DNA from: Protula sp. h YS-2021
Lineage: Eukaryota > Annelida > Polychaeta > Sabellida > Serpulidae
Direction of reading: 5' to 3'
Assembly: GCA_949752745.1 (NCBI GenBank)
Contig: OX457028.1
Span: 29,566,257 to 29,630,256, forward strand
Length of the DNA stretch: 64,000 nucleotides
Below, in pieces: positions 47,857-58,749 of the stretch (position 1 is the first letter of the stretch; the number at the start of each line of letters is the position of its first letter). Both the position numbers and the translations under genes were made by a program. The notes beneath the pieces are model-generated. The model ran no database searches, was not told the DNA's origin, and worked only from the letters and a program-made list of their open reading frames with translations.

Positions 47857-48864
47857 CAGTCGAATCCATTTAAACCGACATCACTTTAACCGACATATCG
47901 TTTTAACCGACATGTTTCCACGGTCCCGAAGGATTTACCCCATTGACCCCCATTATATAACGTCGGTTTAAACAAATATCGTTTGCCCGACGTAAATTTT
48001 GCTGTCGAACAAATTTTTTCAGCCCCTTTTTTCGACAAATAATGATGATTGACAGATCCCTTTTGTACGATATTATACCTATTGTCATTTCACTGTGATG
48101 CTATACATTTGAGCCATTGTTTCTTCTACCATCACAGAAGTTATGTACACACAGATGTCTTTTCATCAGTACTCAGGCCATTCAAAGGTATGACATCTAC
48201 TCGGGATTTCAAAGATGTTTGGGTTTGCGTGTAATCGTTACATTACAGAAAACAATGCTACATGAACAAACTTGTGATCAGACATTAAAAAGAGTTGCTC
48301 AATAGCTCAAACGATTCTTTAGATGTCGATTGATAAGAGCATAAAGAAGCGATTATTTCGTGTGATTTAAACTTCACAGGTCTTTTTCATGTCTGTTAAT
48401 CATGTCACTTGACTGCAATTTCAGCAGAAATTTTACATTGCAATTTAATCAACTGCAATTTTGCGAATGGCAATTTCATCAATTGCAAATTAGAAAATAG
48501 TGTTGTAAACTGCCATTTAGACCCTACCTGTACAGTATAAAAAGGCTGTAAGAATGAATGCAAATCAAATGCGATACCGCTCAATATGGCTACGAAACGA
48601 AACCATTCTCTCTACAGTCTGGATATGAAATACAAAGCGAAGCATTTCGACTGAAAAATGTTGTTAAATATTTGACAGAAACAATCCTGAAAGTATCAAG
48701 AGTGTAATATCATGTATTTTATTATGGCATATTAATAAAATATGACATGGATACAGTTTTTCTTTCTTACGAGTTTCAAACAGCCAGTACCTTTTAACCG
48801 ACATATCGTTTAACCGACATTTTTTGCTCAGTCCCGGCGATGTCGGTTTAACGAGATTTCACTG
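47857..48864. mobile_element. Non-autonomous pogo/Tigger-like element (1008 bp)
   Basis: The left end is CAGTCGAATCCATTTAAACC followed by GACATC. The right end read on the other strand is CAGTGAAATCTCGTTAAACC followed by GACATC. TA dinucleotides flank both ends (47855-47856, 48865-48866). Subterminal TTTAACCGACATATCGTTT repeats occur just inside both ends (near 47884 and 48792). CAGT-initial ends with GACATC-rich subterminal repeats and TA duplication are typical of the pogo branch of Tc1/mariner. The interior has no transposase frame. Confidence 0.85.
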
Positions 48865-48866
48865 TA

Positions 48867-49249
48867 TTATATTGGCTTTTTGAGAGGGGGGAGGGTTGGT
48901 CCGATCGGGGGGTCGAAATGGAGTCGAAAGTGACGTGTTAGGTCAATAAAAAGTTGAGATATTGCTAAATGCACCCATAAACATTCTTTTTATCTTAAAA
49001 ATATGTAGTTTCGTTGCACATCCGACATGTTTGCGAATCGTCAAAAATTCCAAAGCTGTTTTTGAACTTCGCTTTTAATTTCCCAATAATTAATAACAAA
49101 TTAAAACATAAATACAACCGGTGTGGTATGCAAAGGTGAGTCCATGCACAGATGCGCCTTTTGCTATATATTCCTTTATTACGAGAGAGCGGTTCTCAAA
49201 CAGGGAGGACGCTAACTGTGCATAGGGAAACTAGAACAGTGTGGATAGC
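48867..49249. other. Spacer
   Basis: Nothing supportable apart from a G-rich patch at 48882-48912. Confidence 0.5.
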
Positions 49250-50033
49250 CCACATATTCCCCACAGGCCCCCCATCAGTTAAACACGGCCATCAATAGTC
49301 AATCAAGAGCTGAAATTTTCCAAGTCCAGTTGGTGCATTATCTTCGGACGAACCTGGCCCATTTACAATACCGATCTGTGTTTGTTCCCATAGAAGCTAC
49401 ATACCAAGTTTCATTAACATCCCTGCAGTTGTTCTTGAGATATCGTGTTAACAAACTCATTCCGATGCTAAATAATTTCCAGGTTTTGGTAAATTTCAAA
49501 GTGCATTTGGCTCTTTTTCCTTGGGTCAACCTAACCCATTGTAAATATCGATCCTTGTTTGTGCCCACAGAAGATACATACCAAGTTTCATTAAAATCCT
49601 TGCAGTTATTCTTGAGATATCGTGTTAACAGTAGTCAATCAAGAGCTGAAATTTTCTAAGTCCAGCTGGTCCATTTCCTTGGACGAACCTGGCCCATTTA
49701 CAATACCGATCTGTTTGCTTCCATAGAAGCTAGATACCAAGTTTCATGAAAATCCTTGCAGGAGTTTTTAAGTTATCATGTTAACAAGGTCACACAATAA
49801 TCAATCAAGAGCTGAAATTTTTTGTCCCTTTTCCTTGGACGAACCTGGCCCTTTTACAATACCGATCTGTGTTTGCTTCCATCCATAGAAGCTACATACC
49901 AAGTTTCATGAAGATTCTTGCAGGAGTTAAGTTCTTGTGTTAATAAGATCTTGATGACAGACCGACAGACTAGACCTACACGCGGTCGATCGCACATATT
50001 CCCCACAGGTTCTACCTGTGGGGAATAAAATAT
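49250..50033. mobile_element. Pearl/HINE-like element: four ~160-bp core repeats, ACRG tract, hairpin
   Basis: Four direct copies start near 49297, 49476, 49630 and 49798. Each carries GGACGAACCTGGCCCATTTA or a close variant, ACAATACCGATCTG, CATAGAAGCTACATACCAAG and TTTCATNAARATCCTTGCAG. They are followed by GACAGACCGACAGAC and a terminal hairpin (49998-50026). The word CACATATTCCCCACAGG occurs at both outer ends in direct orientation (from 49250 and 49994). Core repeats of about 160 bp followed by an ACKG-type microsatellite match the described organisation of bivalve pearl elements. Confidence 0.68.
49998..50026. other. Perfect 13-bp hairpin at element end
   Basis: ATTCCCCACAGGT pairs perfectly with ACCTGTGGGGAAT around a TCT loop. 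An AATAAA lies directly after it. Confidence 0.9.
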
Positions 50034-50737
50034 GTAGGAAAATGCGAAATCCTATAAATAAACAGGAGCACACCGTCATCATTGGTGCTTAATAAATCTT
50101 TTTTTATCCAATGAGAATTGATATGGGGTAAGTATGCATAAAATTCCCCCACTAGTTTTTTACTTATCGGGGCTATTTAAAAGTTTTCTTCAGTTCTGTT
50201 TGCATAAATAACTGGACATTAAACAAACCTTGATTTCTTTCAAGAGGAACACCTTATTGTATGATTCTAATGGATGGATTAATGGATTCACAACCAGTAA
50301 AGATCTCAGGTACTCGCACAAGTTAGTAACGTTTCCACCCCATCTGTGTCACTGAGCCAAAGGGCAGATTTTTAGTGAGCTGTGCTCTCCATAAGCAATT
50401 TACAAACGAAGAACTTCATTTCTTAAACAAAACCAAGAGTGTGATGTTTTTCATTTGTTTGTGTAAGAATTAACTTTTGCTGGCCTTAAAGGCTTACTCA
50501 ATGCAAACATCCCACAAACATAAAAGAAATGAGGCGCATTCTTAGAGGGGACTCAATCTTGCACACACGAGGTGCATGCACGATTGCGCGGGATTAACTG
50601 CGCCCGAGACTCAATCGTGCATCACACCGGCTCACAAACATTGTTTAGAATGCATGAACGGCATAGAGAGTATTTTATAGTCAAGTACTCACGGCCATGA
50701 CAAAAGCCATAATGAGGTAGTCTATATCAGCTGAATG
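50034..50737. other. Spacer
   Basis: No gene or element was recognised. Confidence 0.5.
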
Positions 50738-50935
50738 ATTGACAACAAAACGACGTTTCAAAAGTGCAAATTTGGTTGTATTGAAGTATATGATCAAATA
50801 ACAACCATTTTACAACCCATCGATTACCCGCCATGTACATCACGATAAAATCCGACATTTCGAAAGCTTAAATTTGGTTGTAGCGACGTCATGACCAAAT
50901 AACATCCATTTTCAGCCTCCAAAAACGCCGGATGT
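50738..50935. repeat. ~100-bp direct duplication
   Basis: Two copies share a CGACRTTTCRAAAGYNNAAATT pattern and TTGGTTGTANNGANGTNATGA, followed by CAAATAACANCCATTTT. Confidence 0.75.
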
Positions 50936-52129
50936 TTACTGGGATATTCGTATGGGGTATTCATGTCAGAAGTGGCGGCATCTAGTCCCAGTGGACCCTT
51001 TCTGTCTTCCTAGGTGCTGGGAAGCAAGAGTCATCTAGGACTAGGCGGCATCATACCACGTGTATTTGTGTCGCGTAAAGGGGGAGGAGAACGAATGGCT
51101 ACAGTAGATACAAATTGGTGAAATTGAAAAGACCATCTTCCGTGGCTGAAAACAATTTTTGTTTGTCAAATATCGCAAAATAAGGAATATTTGAGCATAA
51201 AAGATCGCCAAATTTGCATCTGGCTAATTAAGTTTAGTCAGAATTGAACATTTTGTTGTCACCAATTACGATCTACTGTAACCATTTCTATCTCCGCTCC
51301 CTCGTACCTATATGACTGCAGCGCTATCCAGTTTTTCATTTTGGACGAAATGTGGAAATTTGAAATTGCTGCACCTTGTTTGTTTTTTTTTTTTCAATTT
51401 CCGTTTTAAATTACGCAGGGAAAATAGTAAATTGAGTTGATTTTCCATTTTAAATTAAATACCGAATGTACACAGACCACCAGCGACATTACAAGGACAG
51501 GAACACGAAACTGAACAGCGCACGTCCTGTTCATAGATATGTTATCATCGGCCCCCTAATGAGTGCAAGAGGGTCCATATCTAACTGGAAGTCGCCCATG
51601 GTGTCCCATATATGCCTCTCATATGTACCTCCAGTGTCACAGAGCACTGCCGGAGAACTGCGTCATTCACGCAGCTTTTGCCAGCCATTTAAGACCTTTA
51701 CCCGTTTTTTACCTTGATTCCAAACATAGTGATTACATTTAAGTTACGAATTATGTCATAGTTTCAAAATGTATTTCGTACCTTAAAAAAAAAAGAGGGA
51801 AATATCCTGTAATTACAACAGTTACTTTTGCTTCTTTTCCATTTTGGTTGTTCATTTCAAATTTCGTGCGAAAAAGTAGCCGTGTCATGATTGACCCAAT
51901 TGAGAACCAATCAGATGTGCGCAATGTGTTATATGTTGTCGTGTGCAAGAACACCCATCAAGGCCCGTTGTTGTCCAACAGCCAACCTCTCCGGTGGTTC
52001 GAGAGGGACTATTTTTTAAAATATTCATCCGCTTTGTGCTTATGCATAACATATAGATTTCATCAGAGGTCAGCTGTTTCATAACATACGATCAAAGCCA
52101 CCATAATATGCCTTTGTCAAGAATTAGCC
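50936..52129. other. Spacer
   Basis: It contains a second copy of the 90-bp dispersed repeat (51339-51400). Frames are short and unrecognised. Confidence 0.5.
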
Positions 52130-52404
52130 GAAAAGTTGTCGAACTGACAAGAGACTGAGTAAATTGTCTTGTCCATTGACGCTGCCCAATTCAACAAATT
52201 CCAGTCAAAATGTGTCGACACTTTGTCATAAATTTGTCATTAATTCGTCAGTTTACAGCTTGTCATTAATTCGTCGTGTTCATAATTCGTCAGAAACTCG
52301 TCATTTTGAACTTGTCAATTTGTCACAAGTTCTTCAAAAATTTGTCTTTGTCACTGGCTTGCCATTTTCTTGTCATGTATTTTTCAAGTCCTAATTTGCA
52401 GTTT
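52130..52404. repeat. TTGTCA/TTCGTCA-rich degenerate repeat
   Basis: Many TTGTCA and ATTCGTCA words occur at irregular 10-25-bp intervals. A weaker counterpart on the opposite strand lies at about 62436-62510, so this may be the outermost part of the inverted-arm element. Confidence 0.6.
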
Positions 52405-53366
52405 GTCAATATAGTAGTAGGAAAAAAAGAGTTCTATATCACCCCTCCTCCCCCCCCCCCCCCCGTGGGAAAATTTTGTGATTTTAGCATATTAATCCGT
52501 TTCAGACGATTTTGAACATTTTTGGTTTTTTGACCTCCCACTCCCCCCCCCCCCCCACCCCGTGGGATTTTTTTTAATTTTTACATATTCATGCGTTTCA
52601 GACGATTCTGAACATTTTTGGGTTTTCCCCCGTGGGACAATTTTGTGATTTTCGCATATTTATCCGTTCAGACAATTGTGAACATTTTTTTTTCACCTCT
52701 CGACCCCCTCCCCCCAACTGTGGGAAAATTGTTGAAATTTTGTGATTTTTGTATATTCATCCGTTTCAGACGATTCTGAACATTTGTAGTTTTTGGATCC
52801 CCCCCCCCCCCTCCGCTGGGAATTATTTTGCCATATGGCTAGCATGACAAATTCAACTTTAAAACTACTTGACCGATTTGAACCATTCTTTCAAACGTGC
52901 AGCAAGACTTGATTGGTTGTTGGTTGGTCGTTGCTGGTTGGTTGTTGGTTGGTTGTTGTTGTTGTTTGGTTGTTGATTGGTTGGTTGGTTGGTTGTTGTT
53001 GGTTGGCTGGTTGGTTGTTGGTTGGTTGTTTGGCTGGTTGTTGTTGGTTGGTTGGTTGGTTGCCGGTTGGTTGTATTGGTTGGTTGGTTGGTTTTTTATT
53101 GTTGTGTTTAGTTGTTAGTTGGTTGGTTTTTGTTGGTTGGCTGGTTGTTGGATGGTTGTTGGTTGTTTGGTTGGTTGCTCTTGTTGGATGGTTGGTTGGT
53201 TGTTGGTTGGTTGGTTGGTTGGTTGTTGGTTATTGTTGGCTGGTTGGTTGTTGTTGGATGGTTGTTTGGTTGTTGGTTGGTTGGTTGTTGTTGGTTGGTT
53301 GGTTGGTTGGTTGCTGGAAGATGGGAAGTGAAAATTTGAGGTAAGTGAAATTCTTTGTTATGTATG
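52405..53366. repeat. Left inverted arm, outer part
   Basis: This holds four to five copies of a roughly 90-bp unit (a C run, GTGGGAAAATTTTGTGATTT, then CGTTTCAGACGATTNTGAAC and an ATTTTTGG word), next GCCATATGGCTAGCATGACA with CTTGACCGATTTGAACCATT, and finally a GTTG-type array. All of this reappears inverted at 61455-62445. Confidence 0.9.
52905..53325. repeat. GTTG/GTTGGTTG array (left arm)
   Basis: About 420 bp of irregular TTGG/TTG simple repeat. The plus-strand frames rich in Val, Gly, Trp and Leu are artefacts of the repeat. Confidence 0.95.
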
Positions 53367-53368
53367 TT

Positions 53369-54855
53369 AATTAACGCTTGGAACTTCGTTATTGTTTTTC
53401 CTCGAATTGTGGGGGTTAAAGTACCTCTTTTTTTTCCTTTTTTTTTGTTGTTAGTTTTTTGTTTTTTTTTTCTTCTTTATTTTTTTTTCACGCAAAGTCC
53501 CCGTCGGTTTCCAGACATCTCCTCCGAAACGGCTGAAGCTAGAAGAATGAAATTTGGCACACTTGAAGTCGACTATGCGAAGTGGTGCTAAATGAATTTT
53601 TTATTGACCTATGACGTCATCATCTGCGTCTTGTGACGTCACGCAGACTTCATAGCTTAATATCTCCAAAACCGCTGGATCTAGAGGTTTGGAGCTAAAT
53701 ACGTCATGAGACTACTTTTTGACAAAGAACACCGTGATAGCACTATTTTTACGTATTGCGTAATTCTGACGTCATTTCTACGTTTTCTGTTCGTGGTCGC
53801 TTTTAAAGCGGGATTTTTGCGCACAGTATACAGAAAGCTTAGTTGTATACGAATTGACGGTTAAAAGTAACTTTTAACTGCCAAACGCCCTGTAAACGCC
53901 CCATCCCAACCCCAAAATACGTAAACAAAATACTGCCATCACAAGGTCAGCAAGTAAACAGATACTGTAGTACTCGCAGTAGCTATTTGCGGTATGTGTG
54001 CCAAATAAGGATAAGCATAAATAAGCAATGTTGCTGTAACTGGCTGATACAGAAAGGCTCCCATCACTGTGCGCATGCAATGTGGCCTTCATGGTACTCA
54101 TTTTCGCTGCGGTTATCGCTGGAGTGTACTTAAGTGTGTTTTTTTTTTCATAAAGCAGCCGACTGCGTTTTTGATTACAAAGAGAACAAGTTGCTTCTTA
54201 AATTTCATAGTCTTTTGCAAGTTATTTATTTAACTAAGCTGATTATAAAAGCTGTTTGTCCTTGTGTTTTACAAAGTTCTGTGCAGGATAAGGAAGAGCC
54301 TCTCGAAAAGTAGGTATTCGTTGACTTAATAAAAAGTTTAAAATGCCATTGAAACAGGAATCTGTTTACAGTGAGTGTGTGTGGGGGGAAGGGCAGGGAG
54401 TAGTTAGTGTTCAATTAAAGGGTTGAATGTTCTACGGGGTTATTCAAAATATGAATTTCTGGGTCACGGTCAAGGTCAAAAACGGGAGTTGACTATTATC
54501 TCGAAAAAACGGTTACAGATAGAACGATTTCAAGCTCATTTTCGATCCTTTGGACCTAAACAACGATAAATAAGAGGTACCTCGGTTTCCTTGACCTTTG
54601 TCATGGTCAAGGTAAAAAAAGGAGATTGGATCAAAGCAGCGATAACGAAGGGGTACTGTGTGACTTCGAGGTTTGTCACAGCTGAGCGAGTGTGGACATA
54701 AAACAAAAGGAACGCAGTAATTAGTGAACAGGTTATGCCTAACCATGGGAATGAAGCTCGATAAATCGCACAATATTGAAAACTCTCCATACAAAAGTGT
54801 ATTAACGATAAATTATATGTTTAACATTCTAACTGATTGCTTCCAAGCGTTAATT
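53369..54855. mobile_element. 1487-bp insertion in the left arm with 15-bp inverted ends
   Basis: AATTAACGCTTGGAA (53369-53383) is exactly complementary to TTCCAAGCGTTAATT (54841-54855). The right arm has no equivalent of this segment: there the sequence passes almost directly from TATGTATGTT to TTGTTATATATATTT. The interior is non-coding, with a direct repeat of about 95 bp carrying GGTCAAGGTNAAAAA (54465-54690) and an ATATCTCCAAAACCGCTGGA segment at about 53661. No clear target duplication was found, although TTAA overlaps both edges. A DNA transposon is likely but its superfamily is open. Confidence 0.55.
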
Positions 54856-54869
54856 TCGTCACTAGGTGG

Positions 54870-55037
54870 CGAAATCGGTCTAGTTTGTTATATATTTTTT
54901 TCTTTGGTTGGTTATGTAGGAAGACCGCGCCATTCAAACATGTGTTCGAATGGCAAGCCCATTCGAACATGTGGTAAAGTTATTTCTGAACATATTAGGA
55001 CATAGTGTGTCCAATCTCGAGTGTGACATCTCCCTAT
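54870..55037. repeat. Left inverted arm, inner part
   Basis: TTGTTATATATTTTTTTCTT, GGTTATGTAGGAAGAC, AAACATGTGTTC, AATGGCAAGYCCAT and TTATTTCTGAACATATTAGG followed by GTGTGACATCTCCCTAT are matched in inverted order at 61322-61455, with scattered differences. Confidence 0.9.
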
Positions 55038-55041
55038 AGAG

Positions 55042-55050
55042 CATAAAAGG
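55042..55050 (+). promoter_or_regulatory. Candidate TATA box at the inner edge of the left arm
   Basis: CATAAAAGG lies 62 bp before the ATG at 55104, directly after the conserved CTCCCTAT of the arm. On the minus strand CATAAATGG (61283-61291) stands in the matching place inside the right arm. The symmetry suggests that each arm delivers a promoter to its gene. This is inference. Confidence 0.45.
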
Positions 55051-55103
55051 CACCCGCCCTCAGACGTAACAAACACTCTGTATCAAACTACTGAAGAGTG
55101 AAC

Positions 55104-55603
55104 ATGTCTGCAGTCAGTGAACAACAACTACCGTCAGTGGCAATGCCTGTAGAAAAGTCTGAGACAATGCCTGCAGAAAATTTTATAGCAAAGCCTGAGA
55201 CAATACCTACAGCAAAGTCTCAGGCAATGCCCATGGTAAAGTCTGAGGGAAATCACTACCAATGCAGCAGCGTCAAAGGCCACTACATTTTAGAAAGATA
55301 AAAAGAGATGAGTTACCAGCTACGACGTCGCCCTGTAAAAAGCGAAAAATTAAGACAGAGCCTGAAATGAAGCGAGAACCTGAGCGTAAAGCTGCCACTA
55401 CAAAGTCCATGAAGATGAGTGTAGAGGATTTACCTGTTATCATACCCATTAATGGCGAAATATATATTTAATTGGCGAAATATCAACAGAAAGTGATGGT
55501 GAACATTCGTGAATATATTACGGATCATACATCTGGGAGGTTATGTCCTAACAAGAAGGGAATTTTGTTGTCATTGAAAGATTGTCATTTAAGAAGCAAA
55601 TGA
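55104..55603 (+). pseudogene. PC4 (transcriptional coactivator p15)-like protein, disrupted
   Basis: From ATG 55104 the frame gives a low-complexity N-terminus with diverged repeats of an xMPxxKSE type, and stops at 55299-55301. A +1/-1 shift near 55262 moves into a second frame with a basic nuclear-localisation-like CKKRKIKTEP, then MKREPERK and a DLPVII segment. TAA at 55469 interrupts it in frame, after which the same frame continues with a VMVNIREYI motif, a GRLCPNKKGILLSL motif and TGA at 55601. PC4-family single-stranded-DNA-binding domains carry a V-x-IREY strand, then a P-x-KKGI-x-L motif, about 60 residues in all, so the fold is recognisable. In the family this domain binds ssDNA and stimulates or restrains transcription. 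Here it lies just inside the left arm, pointing inward. Identification of the domain is by motif only. Confidence 0.66.
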
Positions 55604-55639
55604 CGTAAGTGGATCTCATGCTTCAGAAAATTTATGTGC
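55604..55639. other. Short remnant between the PC4-like gene and the DIRS insertion
   Basis: Non-coding remainder of the outer element's interior. Its counterpart on the other side of the DIRS is 60331-60437. Confidence 0.4.
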
Positions 55640-55689
55640 TTTTAATTTCGAAAATATCAGCTTGTAGACTACGAAGCCATCATTATGGG
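55640..55689. repeat. Left inverted terminal repeat of the DIRS element
   Basis: TTTTAATTTCGAAAATATCA continues with GCTTGTAGACTACGAAGCCA and TCATTATGGG. It matches the complement of 60281-60330 at 48 of 50 positions. Confidence 0.93.
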
Positions 55690-56549
55690 TATTCCAATGC
55701 ATTAACATTGGTTATCGCGATCCATAAAAATTCTTTGGAATAGCCCTACATGGGTACCCATACCAGATGTCCTGTTGCTATGTTTACTATGCCTGTCAAC
55801 CAACCGACCAATCAGCGCACGCTGCAGTTCCTATCATGTGATCAAGCCATTCCCAACCTATCGCGATCCGAGTGACAGGAGTTTTTTCTCCGTTTGATTT
55901 TTGGAAAAATTTCGGATCAGACTCAAGGTAAATGCATACTGTTGTGGATATTATTTATCTTGGATACATTTCCTGCGTATACTGTAAGTTTGAACTTGCT
56001 TTGTGTACGTTTGCGATGTTTGCTGACTTTGCTGATTCCTACACGTTATAGGTCTGGGTTTTGTCAAACTGGCTTTCGTTCGGTAAATGCTTCCCAACCA
56101 CCAGAACGTAGTGCGTAAAAGACAGTGGGATGGTTTCCGGGCGATTTTCTCGCTTGTCAATTTCGAGATTTTTTCCTCATTGTTAGTAAACAGTTTGCAT
56201 TGCTTGCAAACGGGAAAGTTTCCACTTTCCACCGTCCTCCTTTCCTTCTGCCAGCACCAGGGCATTGTAGGAGAACTGGGCAAGCAGTTGTCATGGTCCC
56301 AGGTAGTTTGTTCTTCTCTTGCCTTCAGACTGTGTAGTGTAGTCGTTTGCTTGTCACATTTGTCTCGGTGCGGAATCGATCATGTGTTAGTTATAGCGGC
56401 GTCGTACCTTTTTCGGGCAAGATATTTCGGCACCGCGTCTGTTGGAACCATCCTGGCTGTTGGAGCAGCTCCAGTGGTTTCCTCACTGACGTGTGCTGTG
56501 GAGTTAGCGTGGGTTCGTGTTCCCTATATGCGTAGTAACTCTGTTGTAC
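55690..56549 (+). other. DIRS leader and presumed gag region, no recognisable domain
   Basis: GATCCATAA / TATCGCGATCC words lie near the left end (55713-55735 and 55855-55872). A 424-codon frame starts at 56087, but its middle is the minisatellite at 56550-56990 and its end is a piece of reverse transcriptase, so it is not a natural protein. Confidence 0.5.
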
Positions 56550-56990
56550 GCACTCCAAGGTTTGAAGGCCACCGTTTTGGAGTGCCACCGACTCGAAATG
56601 TTTCCGTAGCGGAGTGTAACCAGCTTGGAATCCTTCCGATTGGGAGTGCTTTCGACGCGGAACGCCACCGGTTCGGAATTGCTCCGACTTGGAGTGCCAC
56701 CGACTCGGAATGTTCCGCATCGGAGTGCCTCCAATTTGAAATGCTTCCGACTTGTATTGGCTCCGCCTTGGAGTGCCACCGCCTCGCCTCGGAATCGTTC
56801 CCACTCGGAATAGTTCCGACTTGGAATGCCACCGGCTCTGGAATGGTTCCGCATCGGAGTGCCTCCAACTGGAATGCTTCCGACTTGGAGAGGTTCCGAC
56901 GTGCAGTGTCGCTGCCTTGGAGCTGTTCCCATGCGGAATGCCACCGTATCGGAATATCTTCCGTTCGGAATATCTCCGTTTTGTCGTGCT
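56550..56990. repeat. Minisatellite inside the DIRS element (~18-bp unit)
   Basis: The unit is close to CCGACTTGGAATGCCACC with CGGAGTGCC / CGGAATGYT variants, about 24 copies. It is open in several frames on both strands. It occupies the place expected for the gag-like frame ahead of the reverse transcriptase. Confidence 0.88.
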
Positions 56991-57092
56991 CAGGAGTTGG
57001 AGCGTTTCAGACTCCAGGACGTGGTGCCTCGGATTGTCACCGATTTCTGGAGTGCACAGATGGGAGCTGCGGCGCCTCAGTGCTCAGTGTAA

Positions 57093-58747
57093 TTGCCGTT
57101 CTGTTCGTCGCAGGTCAATCAGTTTCTCCATCTCACGTCCTTTACGATGGATACTCCGCAGTTTATCAAGGCCACTTTGGCACAGGGCATGTGGACGGTG
57201 TCGGTGGATCTATCAGATGCATATCTAAACATTACCATGCATCATTCGGCTCGCCCTTTTCTCGCGTTTACGGTCAAAATTATTGGTTTCTTGCCCTGCC
57301 GTTCGGCCTTTCGATGGCTCCGTTAGTGTTTACTCAAATTATATCGGTAGTCAAAAGGTAGAATCGCAAAGAAGGGTTTCTGTTGTTCAAATATCTCGAC
57401 GATTGGATGTTAGTCAATACGGAAACTCAGTTGCTTCTAACACAAGTGGAGGTGCTCTGGGTTTGTTGGTCAACCCCAAGAAGTCGGAACATATTCCAAC
57501 GCAGAAGATCATATTTCTCGGGGAGTTGTTGGACTTTGTGTGTGCCAGGGCTTTTCCCACACAGGACAGAATCCGCAATATTATGTCTCTCATTGCCAGG
57601 ATATTCTCTTCGTCCAGGCCTCGGGTAGCACAACTGGAATCCCTTCTAGGGTTGTTGGTGGCAACGGAGAAGACGGTCGAGCTGGGCAGATGTCACTTTC
57701 GCGAGTTTCAGCGTGTAGTTCTCAAGGCTTTGCGTCACGGCAGGTTACCCGGGCCATCGTGTAACGTTGTCTTTGATAGCTCTCAGGGATTTGGATTGGT
57801 GGTCGTCTCAACCCAATCTTTTGATATGTGTACCGTTTGCTCGGGTAGCTCCATCGAGGCAAGTACAGATGGATGCCTCTTGCACTGGGTGGGGTGTGGT
57901 CTTCTAAGGGGATGTGTAGAAAGGTTCTTGGTAAAGCCAAGAACAACGGTTGCACATCAACGTTTTCGAGATGAAGGCAGTCTTGATAGCTTGTCAGACT
58001 CTTCGATCAGTTCTCTGCGGTCACGTGGTTCAGTTCCTCGTAGACAATCAGACTGTGATGGCGTATATGTCCAGGCAGGGCGGCACTCGTTCACCCTTGT
58101 TGTCTCGTCTCACAAAGGATGTTTTACTGCTTGCTCGGGATTCCCATTTTGTCATTCAACCCTCTCACATTGCTGGCAGTCTCAACATCCTTGCCGAGTC
58201 CAGGGCGGGTCAGATTATTCACACGGAGTGGGCTTTAGCGGAGTACAAGTCTCGCTGATTTGTCCAGCAATCTCCGTGGGGGCCACCTCAGATCGATTTA
58301 TTTGCCAATCGTCTCAATCATCGTCTTCCGGCGTACATGTCTCCGTGCCCGGATGTGGCGGCTATAGCGATCGATGCTTGGTGTGTCATTGGCCAGCGCA
58401 GATGCTGTTTGCCTTCCCTCCGTCGTATCTCATGATGAAAGTTCTGGTGAAGGTTTGGCACAAGAAGCCTCGTCGTCTACTTTTGTTGGCTCCCGACCTT
58501 CTAGATCTGTCTTGGTTTCCTTTGTTGATGCGGTTACCGTGCGTCTTGAGTCGTCACGTTCCCCTGGAGTGTGGGCAGTCTGAGGCAACCCCACTGGGAG
58601 TATTCTTGTCCAAATCCTCAGTTGTTTCTTCTCAAACTCTGGTGCATAAGTTTTCCTTCTTGAAATCGAAAGGGTTTTCGCATCGTGTCATTCAGAGGGT
58701 GGAGAGAGTGCGCAGGATTTCCACTAACAAGGTATATTTGTCACATT
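57093..58747 (+). pseudogene. DIRS reverse transcriptase-RNase H, frameshifted
   Basis: Family motifs appear in the right order but in several frames. MDTPQ with SVDLSDAYLNI (57147-57240) is the first catalytic-Asp region of the RT, then LALPFGLSMAPLVFT. YLDDW (57392-57406) holds the second catalytic Asp pair, followed by GLLVNPKKSE, IPTQKIIFLG and FPTQDRI. RNase H pieces follow: MDASCTGWGVVF (about 57869), a FEMKAVLIACQ stretch, VDNQTVMAYMSRQGGTRS and PSHIAGSLNILA. The segment after it (EWALAE, PQIDLFANRLN, LPAYMSPCPDVAAIAIDAW, FAFPPSYLMM, LLAPDL) is the DIRS-specific stretch leading into the recombinase, ending FLKSKGFSHRV. At least five frame changes separate these pieces, so no working polymerase can be made. 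The signature of D-x-x-D-A-Y and YLDDW with the PQIDLFA-type downstream block sets it apart from Ty3/gypsy and LINE enzymes. Confidence 0.9.
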
Positions 58748-58749
58748 GA

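Noticed and set aside
49250..50033. Classical Helitron end
   Set aside because: A hairpin is present but no CTRR terminus directly follows it, so only the Helentron-associated/pearl resemblance is kept.
52897..53344. Val/Gly/Trp/Leu-rich frames resembling membrane proteins
   Set aside because: They are translations of the GTTG simple repeat; the same applies to 61369-61886 on the minus strand.
56391..56944. Minus-strand frames across the DIRS minisatellite
   Set aside because: Antisense shadows of an 18-bp repeat.
56087..57361. 424-codon frame as a DIRS gag-pol protein
   Set aside because: It runs through a minisatellite and picks up only a fragment of RT out of the main frame.
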